Shown piece after piece: positions 54,213 through 62,161 of a stretch of DNA of 64,000 bases. The notes beneath the pieces are model-generated. The model saw only the letters and a program-made list of their open reading frames with translations, did not search any database and was not told the origin of the DNA. The first letter of the stretch is position 1. The number at the start of each line of letters is the position of its first letter. The translations under genes were made by a program, and so were the position numbers. Origin of the DNA: Vallitalea pronyensis (GTDB lineage Bacteria > Bacillota > Clostridia > Lachnospirales > Vallitaleaceae); contig NZ_CP058649.1 of assembly GCF_018141445.1 (NCBI RefSeq), positions 3,491,001-3,555,000 of the forward strand. Direction: 5' to 3'.

Positions 54213-56612
54213 TTATTCAATACCTCGCATAAAATGTCCACGGTTGAACGCCTTAATACCTAACTTATTTAAGATTTCATCCGTTACCATTTGCTTTCCA
54301 TTAAGAATGTCAAAGGTTACCCCTAGTAATGTCATGATATGGTCTTGGGTTTCTGTGGTAAATGCCATCCTTAGATGTTTTATATTCTGGTGCAATATCT
54401 TGTCCATCTGATCAAGTAAAATCAACGGACTGGAATTATACAATACATTCATGCACTGATTACACCTTCTATCGACATAAAAGGTCTTACCATAGCGATC
54501 TTTTATTTCATATTTTTTATTATTATAACATAACTTACTATTTCGGGTAGTATTATTTACCACACACTGCTTCGTCACCATTAACGGTAGATAGCCATAT
54601 AGGAGTAACTCTGATGACTGTGAAGGCAATTCCTGTATCTCTCGATGATGTAACTCTGGCGATAATGTGACCCGTGTTGCACCTAAGTCTTTCCATGCTT
54701 TTATGGTATAGCTATTAAAAATATTCATGTTATAATCCATAATCTTGTCTTGATGGTTGTTTTCTAATAGTTCATATTCCCCATAGGTCCGAATGAGAAA
54801 ACCATCTACATCTAATGCCAATAGTTCTAGAATAAAAGTCTTAAACTCCTCTTCTACTTTAAGATCAAAAATTCTAGGTAAGGCTAAATAGACTTTCATA
54901 TTTTTATCATGACATTCATTCATCATCCCTTTGATGGTGCTTATATCAAAAAACTCACTTTCCAGATAAATACCACCAATAGGATATTTTTTTACTGCCT
55001 CATACTGCTTCAAATCTCTTATAAGGGTATATACCTGCGGTTGTAATGGTTTATTCTTGTCAATTGATAAAGGTACACCTGGATTGATCGTTACGGCTTC
55101 CCTCTTAAAACCAGCTGTTATCTGATGACTTAATGCTTCAAGAGCATCTCTTCTCACTTGATTAATGACGCTTATGGGTAGAAAACCATCATGATCCATG
55201 TGGATATGTGCAATGTCTAATACAAAAGGATATTCTCCCGTTTTTTGTAATTGCTTCCTTAATCGTTCTTCTGTAAGAGACTGCTTTAATGCCTGTTGAA
55301 CGTGTGCACCTTCTTGGCTTATATGGATATCTTGGTAGGATAACATTAACTTAAGCGGTTTACCCTTTACCATTTCCACTTCACAATATACCTTCTGTTT
55401 TCTAGGTACGCGTATAACCTTATGGCGTATAGCATCATAGGTTTGTTGATTCCTCGTGCGGTACACTTGTTGGCCAGGGCGAATGCCTTTGATACTTGTC
55501 TTAACCGTCAGATAACCATTCGTAGTATTATGCGTCACATGCATGCGAGGAATAGGTTCTTTACCTGTCCATATTTCAACAATATCTCCTTTATAAACAG
55601 CTTCATCAACCAGAATCTTAACCGTCTTATCTTTTTCAGATACTTCCTTCACGTTGCCAATATAAACGCCTTGATGATTGGGCTTTTTCATGGACATGAT
55701 CTGATGCTTTTTATCCACATAATACCCTTTTGAAAAACCACCCCTATTATATAACTCCAGAAGCATCTTACGGTCTTGGTCTTCCACTTTGTATCTCTTC
55801 TTATTAGCCGCATACATATCCACGTACTTCCGATACATAGATGTAACAGCAGCTACATATTCTGGGCTCTTCATGCGTCCCTCAATCTTAAAAGAGTCAA
55901 TGCCTGCCTCCATCATTTCAGGGATTAAATCAAGGGTAGCTATATCTTTTGGACTTAGCAAATAATCACCTTGATTGTGGGTAATCTTCTGACCATCTTC
56001 CAAAAGACTATAAGGCAAACGACATGTCCCAGCACATCGTCCCCGGTTACCACTACGCCCACCGAGAATACTACTCATAAGACATTGACCTGAATAGGCA
56101 TAGCATAGAGCACCATGTACAAAACATTCAATCTCCATATCTGTCCTCTGGCATATATAGCGAACCTCTTCCATGGTAGCTTCTCGATTCAGTACCACAC
56201 GACTAAAACCTTGTTGCTTAAGAAAATTCACACCTCTTAATTGATGTATGGTCATCTGGGTACTGGCATGGCAATCCAAACCCTTAAAATGCTTCTTAAT
56301 ATGCATAGCTGCACCAAAATCCTGCAAAATAACAGCATCTATGCCACCTTGATACATCTCATGTACATAAGCCATCAATGGTTCTATCTCTTTCTCCTTA
56401 AATACAGTATTAACCGTTAAATATATTTTTACACCTCTAAGGTGACAATAATCTATCGCATCAAACAACTCATCCCTATCAAAATTTGAAGCATAAGCTC
56501 TCGCACTAAACGCCTTGCCTCCAACATATACAGCATCACAACCCCCATTAACAGCTGCAACCAAGCTATCAAAAGAACCTGCAGGAGCTAAAATCTCTGG
56601 TTTTTTCTTCAT
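54213..56612 (-). CDS. U32-family peptidase (RlhA/collagenase-like) with DUF3656 domain
   Basis: A 799-residue protein. The U32 signature ECFVHGALCYAYSGQCLMSS near 165 is followed by GRSGNRGRCAGTCRLPY, with the cysteines thought to bind an iron-sulfur cluster. The central region fits DUF3656, and the C-terminal segment (CNQCMNVLYNSSPLILL) carries two more cysteines. Members such as RlhA and TrhP hydroxylate RNA; many are annotated as peptidases or collagenases. RNA modification is my first guess. It starts after element B and precedes the FtsW/RodA gene by 11 bases. Confidence 0.85.
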   Translation of the reverse strand: MKKKPEILAPAGSFDSLVAAVNGGCDAVYVGGKAFSARAYASNFDRDELFDAIDYCHLRGVKIYLTVNTVFKEKEIEPLMAYVHEMYQGGIDAVILQDFGAAMHIKKHFKGLDCHASTQMTIHQLRGVNFLKQQGFSRVVLNREATMEEVRYICQRTDMEIECFVHGALCYAYSGQCLMSSILGGRSGNRGRCAGTCRLPYSLLEDGQKITHNQGDYLLSPKDIATLDLIPEMMEAGIDSFKIEGRMKSPEYVAAVTSMYRKYVDMYAANKKRYKVEDQDRKMLLELYNRGGFSKGYYVDKKHQIMSMKKPNHQGVYIGNVKEVSEKDKTVKILVDEAVYKGDIVEIWTGKEPIPRMHVTHNTTNGYLTVKTSIKGIRPGQQVYRTRNQQTYDAIRHKVIRVPRKQKVYCEVEMVKGKPLKLMLSYQDIHISQEGAHVQQALKQSLTEERLRKQLQKTGEYPFVLDIAHIHMDHDGFLPISVINQVRRDALEALSHQITAGFKREAVTINPGVPLSIDKNKPLQPQVYTLIRDLKQYEAVKKYPIGGIYLESEFFDISTIKGMMNECHDKNMKVYLALPRIFDLKVEEEFKTFILELLALDVDGFLIRTYGEYELLENNHQDKIMDYNMNIFNSYTIKAWKDLGATRVTLSPELHHREIQELPSQSSELLLYGYLPLMVTKQCVVNNTTRNSKLCYNNKKYEIKDRYGKTFYVDRRCNQCMNVLYNSSPLILLDQMDKILHQNIKHLRMAFTTETQDHIMTLLGVTFDILNGKQMVTDEILNKLGIKAFNRGHFMRGIE

Positions 56613-56733
56613 GTTGCTACACCTTTCTATTTAAATCTAAGCATAACTCAGCTTTTATCTATTCTTATTTTTATTCTTTTGCTTTTCTCAATTACACTTC
56701 CTCTATACAGATACTAAAGAATGCCACCTCCGA

Positions 56734-56913
56734 AAGAACGAATTGGTTCATGCAAACGTCACTATCAAAGGAAATGAATACAGGTTAAGCGTCAAGCGAA
56801 CCACGGACGGTGAGCGCATGCACTCTAAACACGGACGTTTAGGTGCATGAAAAGCTTAACCTGTATTTATTTCCAAAACCCCTAGCCAACAATACATGAA
56901 CCAATCCGTTCTT
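56734..56913. repeat. Element B: structured intergenic element, second copy of the element A plan
   Basis: A 180-bp element between zapA and the U32 gene. Outer arms at 56734-56752 and 56895-56913 pair over 19 bp with one A-C mismatch. Inner arms at 56770-56790 and 56854-56874 (GGAAA-N8-GGTTAAGC) pair over 21 bp with one G-T. Inside are hairpins ACC-ACGGAC-GGT, flanked by GCG/CGC, and CTAAAC-ACGGAC-GTTTAG, flanked by CATGCAC/GTGCATG. The 3' linker CTAGCCAACAA is identical to that in element A. The surrounding 56613-56974 contains no gene. Confidence 0.9.
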
Positions 56914-56974
56914 GACCGTTCTGACCCCTACCTAACAACATATAAAAAACAAAGTAGTAATATCTATTATATTA

Positions 56975-57403
56975 CTACTCTTTCTCTAAATCAAACGTTT
57001 CAATATATTCATCTAATTCTGCCTTATAACTATCCGCTATTTTTTGCAAATCCTCTAGCTTCGTCACTAATTCATTCTTCTCTTTCTCAAGATAGTGGAT
57101 GTTTTCTTGTAATTCAATGATTTCACGTTCTTTTTCTTGGAGATGCTCTTCTTTCAACTCAAAAGCTTGATCCATTTGATCCGTGCCTTCTTTTGCTTTA
57201 AAATAGTCATCTGCAATATTAATGGCTAATAAAATATTCATCATTCTGGAATTCAGTAATTGTCCATTCTCCGATGATTTTAGCTCATCCAGCTTATTAT
57301 TAATATAGAGGGCAACGCGTTGAATATATTCTTCACTTTCAACACCGCTTAATGTGTATACACTACCACCAATGATCACCTTCGTATCATTCTTTACTAT
57401 CAT
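56975..57403 (-). CDS. zapA: Cell division protein ZapA
   Basis: A 142-residue protein. The N-terminal 70 residues (TKVIIGGSVYTLSGVESEEY, INNKLDEL) match the ZapA globular domain that binds FtsZ. The remaining residues form a long charged helix with heptad-like spacing, a coiled coil as in other ZapA proteins (MDQAFELKEEHLQEKEREII). It is somewhat longer than Bacillus ZapA. GGGGGA lies upstream of the ATG. It is followed on the - strand by element B and the U32 gene, the order zapA-U32 being common in Clostridia. Confidence 0.85.
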   Translation of the reverse strand: MIVKNDTKVIIGGSVYTLSGVESEEYIQRVALYINNKLDELKSSENGQLLNSRMMNILLAINIADDYFKAKEGTDQMDQAFELKEEHLQEKEREIIELQENIHYLEKEKNELVTKLEDLQKIADSYKAELDEYIETFDLEKE

Positions 57404-57602
57404 GACTTACAATCCCCCCTTCACCCTTATTTTACAACTTTATGTAGGAAACGTTAACAATGTTAAGACATGACATTAACCGCAATTTCTACCAGTATTT
57501 AGAATTAATCCTATTATAACACAAAGAAACAATAATTGACAATTAAGAATTACTGTTTCTCTAAGGTTAGATACTTATCATATCCTATACTATTTTCTTG
57601 AC

Positions 57603-58124
57603 TTAAACCACATCACTCAATACATTAAAAACAAGATAAGGCAAACTAACCAGTTCATCTTTGTTATGCCAAGTGATAATAATCCCATCTGCATCGTTCA
57701 TATCATCCACAGAATCAATTTCAGCATATGTCACTTGATGAAGACGCTTTGCTTCAATCAAACTCATCTTAACAAGCTTATACACCTCATCATGCTCTCC
57801 GTATAAGTAAAATCGATTGTAACCCTTCTCTATTTGCTCATAAACAATTTGCTTTGTCATTGAACGTACTTTACTAATCATCTGAAAACTTATAACCACT
57901 TCTTCGTAGGTCTTTTGTGCTTTTACTTCTTTACCTAAGGGCGTTAATACATAACGTAAGGTTCTCGCATTAACCGTCTGTACCTGTATATACCCTTTAT
58001 TCGTCATACTCTGTAATAACGCATTTATGGAACCTAATGATAACCCGGATGTTTTCGCTAGTTGTCGCTGTGTCACGCGCTCATTCTGACTAATATGACT
58101 CAACATTTGTAACTCTTTATCCAT
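57603..58124 (-). CDS. Winged helix-turn-helix (MarR-like) regulator
   Basis: A 173-residue protein. Residues about 8-65 form a winged helix (NERVTQRQLAKTSGLSLGSI, then a basic recognition helix and YVLTPLGKEV). The C-terminal 100 residues are a separate alpha/beta domain (RFYLYGEHDEVYKLVKMSLI, GIIITWHNKDELVSLPYLVF) that I cannot assign. AAGGGGGAA precedes the ATG. Such proteins in Clostridia are often near exopolysaccharide genes, but here the neighbours are ruvB and zapA. The ligand and regulon are unknown. Confidence 0.75.
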   Translation of the reverse strand: MDKELQMLSHISQNERVTQRQLAKTSGLSLGSINALLQSMTNKGYIQVQTVNARTLRYVLTPLGKEVKAQKTYEEVVISFQMISKVRSMTKQIVYEQIEKGYNRFYLYGEHDEVYKLVKMSLIEAKRLHQVTYAEIDSVDDMNDADGIIITWHNKDELVSLPYLVFNVLSDVV

Positions 58125-58324
58125 GGTGTTCCCCCTTACCCATTTCTCTTATATGGGACAATGGTATGTAAGATGCGCATAATCCATGTAAGTAATAACC
58201 ATAGGCTTGTCCCTGGTAAGAAATGATATCTATATGTACTTATTTCTAACAATCTTATAGATGATAGAGTGTTTAGAAATGATCTAATTCTATTGTAATA
58301 CAATTGGAAATATTTGTCAATTCC

Positions 58325-59323
58325 TTACTGCTCTGTGTTGATGCCAAAATGTTTATAACATAAATCCGTTACAACCCGACCACGGGGCGTACGGTTAATA
58401 TAACCCAATTGCATGAGAAATGGTTCATAAACCTCCTCTACAGTACCAGAATCTTCACTAATGGTTGCCGCAAGAGTATCTAACCCTACTGGACCACCAC
58501 TGAACTTTTCAATCATGGTTAAAAGAAGTTTACGATCACTTTTATCAAGCCCCCTCTTATCTACATCCAACAGGTCAAGGGCATAATCAGCTACTTCTAT
58601 GGTAATATCACCGCTGTATTTGACTTGAGCAAAATCCCTTACACGTTTAAGAAGGCGGTTGGCAAGACGAGGGGTTCCCCTTGAGCGTCTAGCTATCTCT
58701 ACAGCACCATCTTCCTCGATACCAATGTTTAGCACATCAGCAGATCGCTTTACAATATGGGTCAGCTCTTCTAATGTATAGAATTCTAACTTGTTAATGA
58801 CACCAAATCGATCCCTAAGTGGCGATGTTAATAATCCTATACGTGTTGTGGCACCTACTAAGGTAAACTTGGGTAAATCAAGGCGTATGGATCTTGCAGC
58901 TGGTCCTTTTCCAATGACGATATCGATCACAAAATCCTCCATAGCAGGATACATGACTTCTTCTACTTGTCGATTAAGACGATGAATCTCATCAATAAAT
59001 AGAATATCACCTTCTTGCAGATTATTTAAAATAGCTGCCATATCCCCAGGCCTCTCAATAGCAGGACCTGACGTGATCTTCATGTTAACACCCATCTCAT
59101 GGGCTATGATATTCGAAAGTGTGGTCTTCCCAAGACCTGGTGGACCATATAATAAGACGTGATCAAGAGGTTCTTTTCTTATCTTAGCCGCTTCAATGAA
59201 AACTTTCATGTTTTCCTTAGCCTTAGATTGCCCAATGTAATCGGTCAGCATTTTAGGGCGCAGGTTCTGTTCTATTTTTAGATCCTCATCCATTATATCC
59301 GTCGTAATCATTCTTTTATCCAT
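58325..59323 (-). CDS. ruvB: Holliday junction branch migration ATPase RuvB
   Basis: A 332-residue AAA+ motor that drives branch migration with RuvA. Walker A is [12 protein letters not shown] near residue 61, Walker B is IDEIHRLNR near 112, and the sensor region is [18 protein letters not shown] near 160. The C-terminal winged helix ([31 protein letters not shown]) is complete. AAGGAG precedes the ATG. It lies 41 bases after ruvA and shares the LexA-regulated promoter region upstream of ruvA. ruvC is not adjacent. Confidence 0.97.
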   Translation of the reverse strand: MDKRMITTDIMDEDLKIEQNLRPKMLTDYIGQSKAKENMKVFIEAAKIRKEPLDHVLLYGPPGLGKTTLSNIIAHEMGVNMKITSGPAIERPGDMAAILNNLQEGDILFIDEIHRLNRQVEEVMYPAMEDFVIDIVIGKGPAARSIRLDLPKFTLVGATTRIGLLTSPLRDRFGVINKLEFYTLEELTHIVKRSADVLNIGIEEDGAVEIARRSRGTPRLANRLLKRVRDFAQVKYSGDITIEVADYALDLLDVDKRGLDKSDRKLLLTMIEKFSGGPVGLDTLAATISEDSGTVEEVYEPFLMQLGYINRTPRGRVVTDLCYKHFGINTEQ

Positions 59324-59364
59324 GGTATAACTCCTTCATCAACGATTCTCCAACTGTCCAGATG

Positions 59365-59979
59365 TTAGAATCTTACTAATCGTTTTAATGCGCTCTTTAT
59401 AATATCCTCCACAGAAGTTGTTTCTGTAATTTTCATGCCTCGTATTGCTTTAATAGCTTCCGAACTTGAATAACCAAGAGCTACCAAAGCCGCTATGGCG
59501 TCACCCTTCTGATCAACAGGTAATAAGGCCATATCATGCTCATCAACTTCTGTTTGAACCAAATCTTCAAAATCCTTCAATTTCAATTTATCTTTCAATT
59601 CCAATATGAGCTTTTGTGCCGTCTTCTTACCAATGCCAGGAGCTTTTGATATGGTTTTTACATCGTCTGCAATAATAGCAAAACGCAGTTCATCAGGTGT
59701 AATGGTTGATAATATGCCCAGCGCACCTTTTGGACCAATACCGCTGACTTTAATTAATTTTTTGAACACTTCTAAATCATCTTTCGCTATGAAACCATAA
59801 AGTAATATGGCATCTTCACGGACGTAATAATATGTATGTAAAACAACCTCAACCCCTACTTGCGGCAACTGTGCCATCACTGTAAGAGGTGTCCGAATCT
59901 CATATCCAATACCTCCCACATCAACAATGACAAGGTCATCACTCACATAAGCCAAAGTGCCTTTTATATATGCTATCAA
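59365..59979 (-). CDS. ruvA: Holliday junction-binding protein RuvA
   Basis: A 204-residue protein. MIAYIKGTLAYVSDDLVIVD starts the OB-fold; the two helix-hairpin-helix segments are KLIKVSGIGPKGALGIL near 80 and ISKAPGIGKKTAQKLILEL near 115. The C-terminal 50 residues form the RuvB-binding domain (IAALVALGYSSSEAIKAI). Translation starts at TTG (59979) preceded by a weak GTAGGTG site. It binds four-way junctions as a tetramer. A LexA box 67 bases upstream indicates SOS control of ruvAB. Confidence 0.97.
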   Translation of the reverse strand: MIAYIKGTLAYVSDDLVIVDVGGIGYEIRTPLTVMAQLPQVGVEVVLHTYYYVREDAILLYGFIAKDDLEVFKKLIKVSGIGPKGALGILSTITPDELRFAIIADDVKTISKAPGIGKKTAQKLILELKDKLKLKDFEDLVQTEVDEHDMALLPVDQKGDAIAALVALGYSSSEAIKAIRGMKITETTSVEDIIKSALKRLVRF

Positions 59980-60045
59980 TAAAACACCTACTTTCTAATC
60001 CACCATTATAATAATTCTGTTAAACGTTATTCTATTAAACATTAG

Positions 60046-60057
60046 GAACGTTTGTTC
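60046..60057. promoter_or_regulatory. LexA (SOS) box upstream of ruvAB
   Basis: GAACGTTTGTTC matches the Firmicutes LexA/DinR core GAAC-N4-GTTC exactly, within the larger dyad TAGGAACGTTTGTTCTA. A TATAAT-like -10 on the - strand lies at 60005-60010, so the box would overlap or sit just upstream of the -35 region. Confidence 0.85.
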
Positions 60058-60121
60058 TAAGTATACTTGAAAACTTTATGGTTTACAATACCATATCTGG
60101 AACTTTTAGACCTATACATAA

Positions 60122-60144
60122 AAAAGAGCTATCATACGATAGCC
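60122..60144 (-). terminator. Terminator after the DUF6512-like gene
   Basis: GCTATC-ATAC-GATAGC with an extra G/C pair forms the stem; on the - strand it is followed by CTTTTTTA. It lies just past the stop at 60148. Confidence 0.75.
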
Positions 60145-60147
60145 CAT

Positions 60148-60690
60148 CTATTCCTTCTCTGGTATGCCATAAGTCATTGTTTCCTGATCCATAAAAAAAT
60201 CAATTTTTAATGGTCGATAGGTGAAATAAGTAATTATACCGATCATGATAATAATGATGACGTAACTAATCCACCTGGTACAACCATTATATTCTTTATC
60301 TGTAATAACCTTATAACTGACATATTGTGCTATGATAATACCAATTGCATATGCAATGATGTGAAAGAGGGTTGAAGGTTCGTCTGTAAATAATTCTGCT
60401 AGCTGGATTATTCCAAATGTAGCGATAATGAGTGTTATAACCCCTAATGTCTTACCAAATACAAAATTACGGGTATCTTTTCCAATAATCAAATACTCAA
60501 TAGCACCAATAAGTAAATAGGGGTAAAACATAATCTTGATATGCTCCCATTTGCTTTCATTAACTGGACTAATGATTGCTAAAAAATCATTCTCAGTCCA
60601 TTCATAAAGATTATGAAATAACGTCCCCAACAGTAAAACTGCCACAATAGCAATAACTTCAGTTATAATAACCTTTTTATTACTGTTCAT
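60148..60690 (-). CDS. DUF6512-like membrane protein
   Basis: A 180-residue integral membrane protein. Five or so hydrophobic helices are visible. The motif NLYEWTENDFLAIISPVNES, followed by KWEHIK, after the first helix is characteristic of a Firmicutes family annotated DUF6512, as far as I can judge by eye. No catalytic residues are evident. It is a single gene with its own terminator, upstream of ruvA on the same strand but separated by the LexA-controlled region. The function is unknown. Confidence 0.7.
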   Translation of the reverse strand: MNSNKKVIITEVIAIVAVLLLGTLFHNLYEWTENDFLAIISPVNESKWEHIKIMFYPYLLIGAIEYLIIGKDTRNFVFGKTLGVITLIIATFGIIQLAELFTDEPSTLFHIIAYAIGIIIAQYVSYKVITDKEYNGCTRWISYVIIIIMIGIITYFTYRPLKIDFFMDQETMTYGIPEKE

Positions 60691-60828
60691 GCTTACACCG
60701 CCTAATTCTTCTTATAATATATTCTATCATTAGTATGAACATATTATGAATTTTTAAACGATATTATTGGCTTATGCCAATAAACTTTTCAATTGTCTTA
60801 AAGGTTATTTTTCTAAATTAACTAAACA

Positions 60829-61950
60829 TCACTTTACATGTATTCTATGCAATACATTTTTCCAGTCATTGTGTTCATTAAAAGATAGCTTATCATAGAT
60901 ATTTTTATACTTTAAATAAACATTCAAGTTATGGGGTAGATATATTTTTAATCCTCGATACGGCCTATTGTTTGCTTCGTGTGAGGTATACACAACTATT
61001 CTATTTAAAGTCTCTATAATATCCACGCATATATCCTTGATTGGTAAATCAAGGTCTTCAATGCTATTAATTAAGTAGCTTAAGCTGATAAAATCAATCT
61101 TTTGTTTGTAATGACTATTATAGAAAATCTTATCTATATTGTCTTGACCATGTTGTAAAATAACGCAAGAAAAAAGATGAATCAGATGTTTTAGTTTTAC
61201 GAAACTTTCTTGGTGAAGCTGAATACAAAATAAAGACCTTTCTTGGTGAGATTTATGTAACGCTTCAATTATCCCATTATAGGTATCACTTGAAGAACAA
61301 TCGAAGGTACTACTAAGGAACAGTTGATTAATAATAGAAGGATATGCTATACCGCCTAGAGGGGTGTTGTCATGTGAAATTAATGCATATTTAACCGTTC
61401 CTAAGGCATCCATGCATATCCCATACCATATTTCTACAGCATCCATAAAACATGTATCCATAACTAAAAGGTCTATACTGCTATTACTACTTTGTCTAAA
61501 CAGATGTAAAGCTTTAGCAAATCCGTGGATACCCATAAGTACATTTCCTTTTCTTGTAGATTCCTTCATAAGTCCTACAAATCCAGCGCTATGACCTGAC
61601 ATGATTAACATCTTTTTTTTAGAAGGTGCATGTTGACTTCCCCATATTAAGAAATCCACTAGGGTTGATGGTTTCGCCATGCTGACCTGTCCTAAGTTTT
61701 CAACCATAATAACACCATCATTATGTAACACATATCTACGTGTTCCACACCATGACTGTGTCCCATCTAGCTCTTTTGCTTCTCTCGGAGCTCTCGATAT
61801 TTGTATTAAGATATGGACTTGATTATTTGTAACGATTTCGTTCAATAATGAAAATTGATGATAAACATAGGGCTCTAGGTCGTTGTTACCTGCTATGTAT
61901 ATAAATATCGTCCACTTCTTATATTCACTATTGTTATATGTATCCTGCAT
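60829..61950 (-). CDS. Clostripain-family (C11) cysteine peptidase
   Basis: A 373-residue C11 peptidase-like protein. The catalytic histidine is in LIMSGHSAGFVGLM near 125 and the cysteine in LLVMDTCFMDAVEIW near 170, matching the C11 fold. WTIFIYIAGNNDLEPYV at the start is the family's first strand. It lacks a signal peptide, so it is probably cytoplasmic or exported differently. The usual C-terminal extension of secreted clostripain is absent. It is transcribed after the DUF11 gene and element D. The substrate is unknown, though Arg-specific cleavage is common in the family. Confidence 0.88.
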   Translation of the reverse strand: MQDTYNNSEYKKWTIFIYIAGNNDLEPYVYHQFSLLNEIVTNNQVHILIQISRAPREAKELDGTQSWCGTRRYVLHNDGVIMVENLGQVSMAKPSTLVDFLIWGSQHAPSKKKMLIMSGHSAGFVGLMKESTRKGNVLMGIHGFAKALHLFRQSSNSSIDLLVMDTCFMDAVEIWYGICMDALGTVKYALISHDNTPLGGIAYPSIINQLFLSSTFDCSSSDTYNGIIEALHKSHQERSLFCIQLHQESFVKLKHLIHLFSCVILQHGQDNIDKIFYNSHYKQKIDFISLSYLINSIEDLDLPIKDICVDIIETLNRIVVYTSHEANNRPYRGLKIYLPHNLNVYLKYKNIYDKLSFNEHNDWKNVLHRIHVK

Positions 61951-62002
61951 TTACTTCCTCCCAACTATTAAATGCAATAAAAATAGTACAATTTAAAAAA
62001 GT

Positions 62003-62108
62003 AGAGCTGTCTCATGAATTCAAACCACTAATGATGATGTAAAAAATAATCATATGTTAAGCCAAATAGGAAAAATATTATTACCTATAACATGCTTGAG
62101 ACAACTCT
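62003..62108 (-). terminator. Element D: palindrome with terminator-like tail after the DUF11 gene
   Basis: AGAGCTGTCTCA at 62003-62014 pairs with TGAGACAACTCT at 62097-62108 over 12 bases with one G-T. An inner imperfect stem pairs ATGTTA...TAGG with CCTATAACAT. On the - strand the outer stem is followed by TTTTTT, so it can act as terminator for the DUF11 gene. The GAGCTGTCTCA arms also resemble terminal repeats of IS elements, so an IS-derived origin is possible. Confidence 0.6.
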
Positions 62109-62161
62109 GTTATGATGTGAAATGAATAAATCTCTATTAATGTGGAAGCTTAATTCAACGT

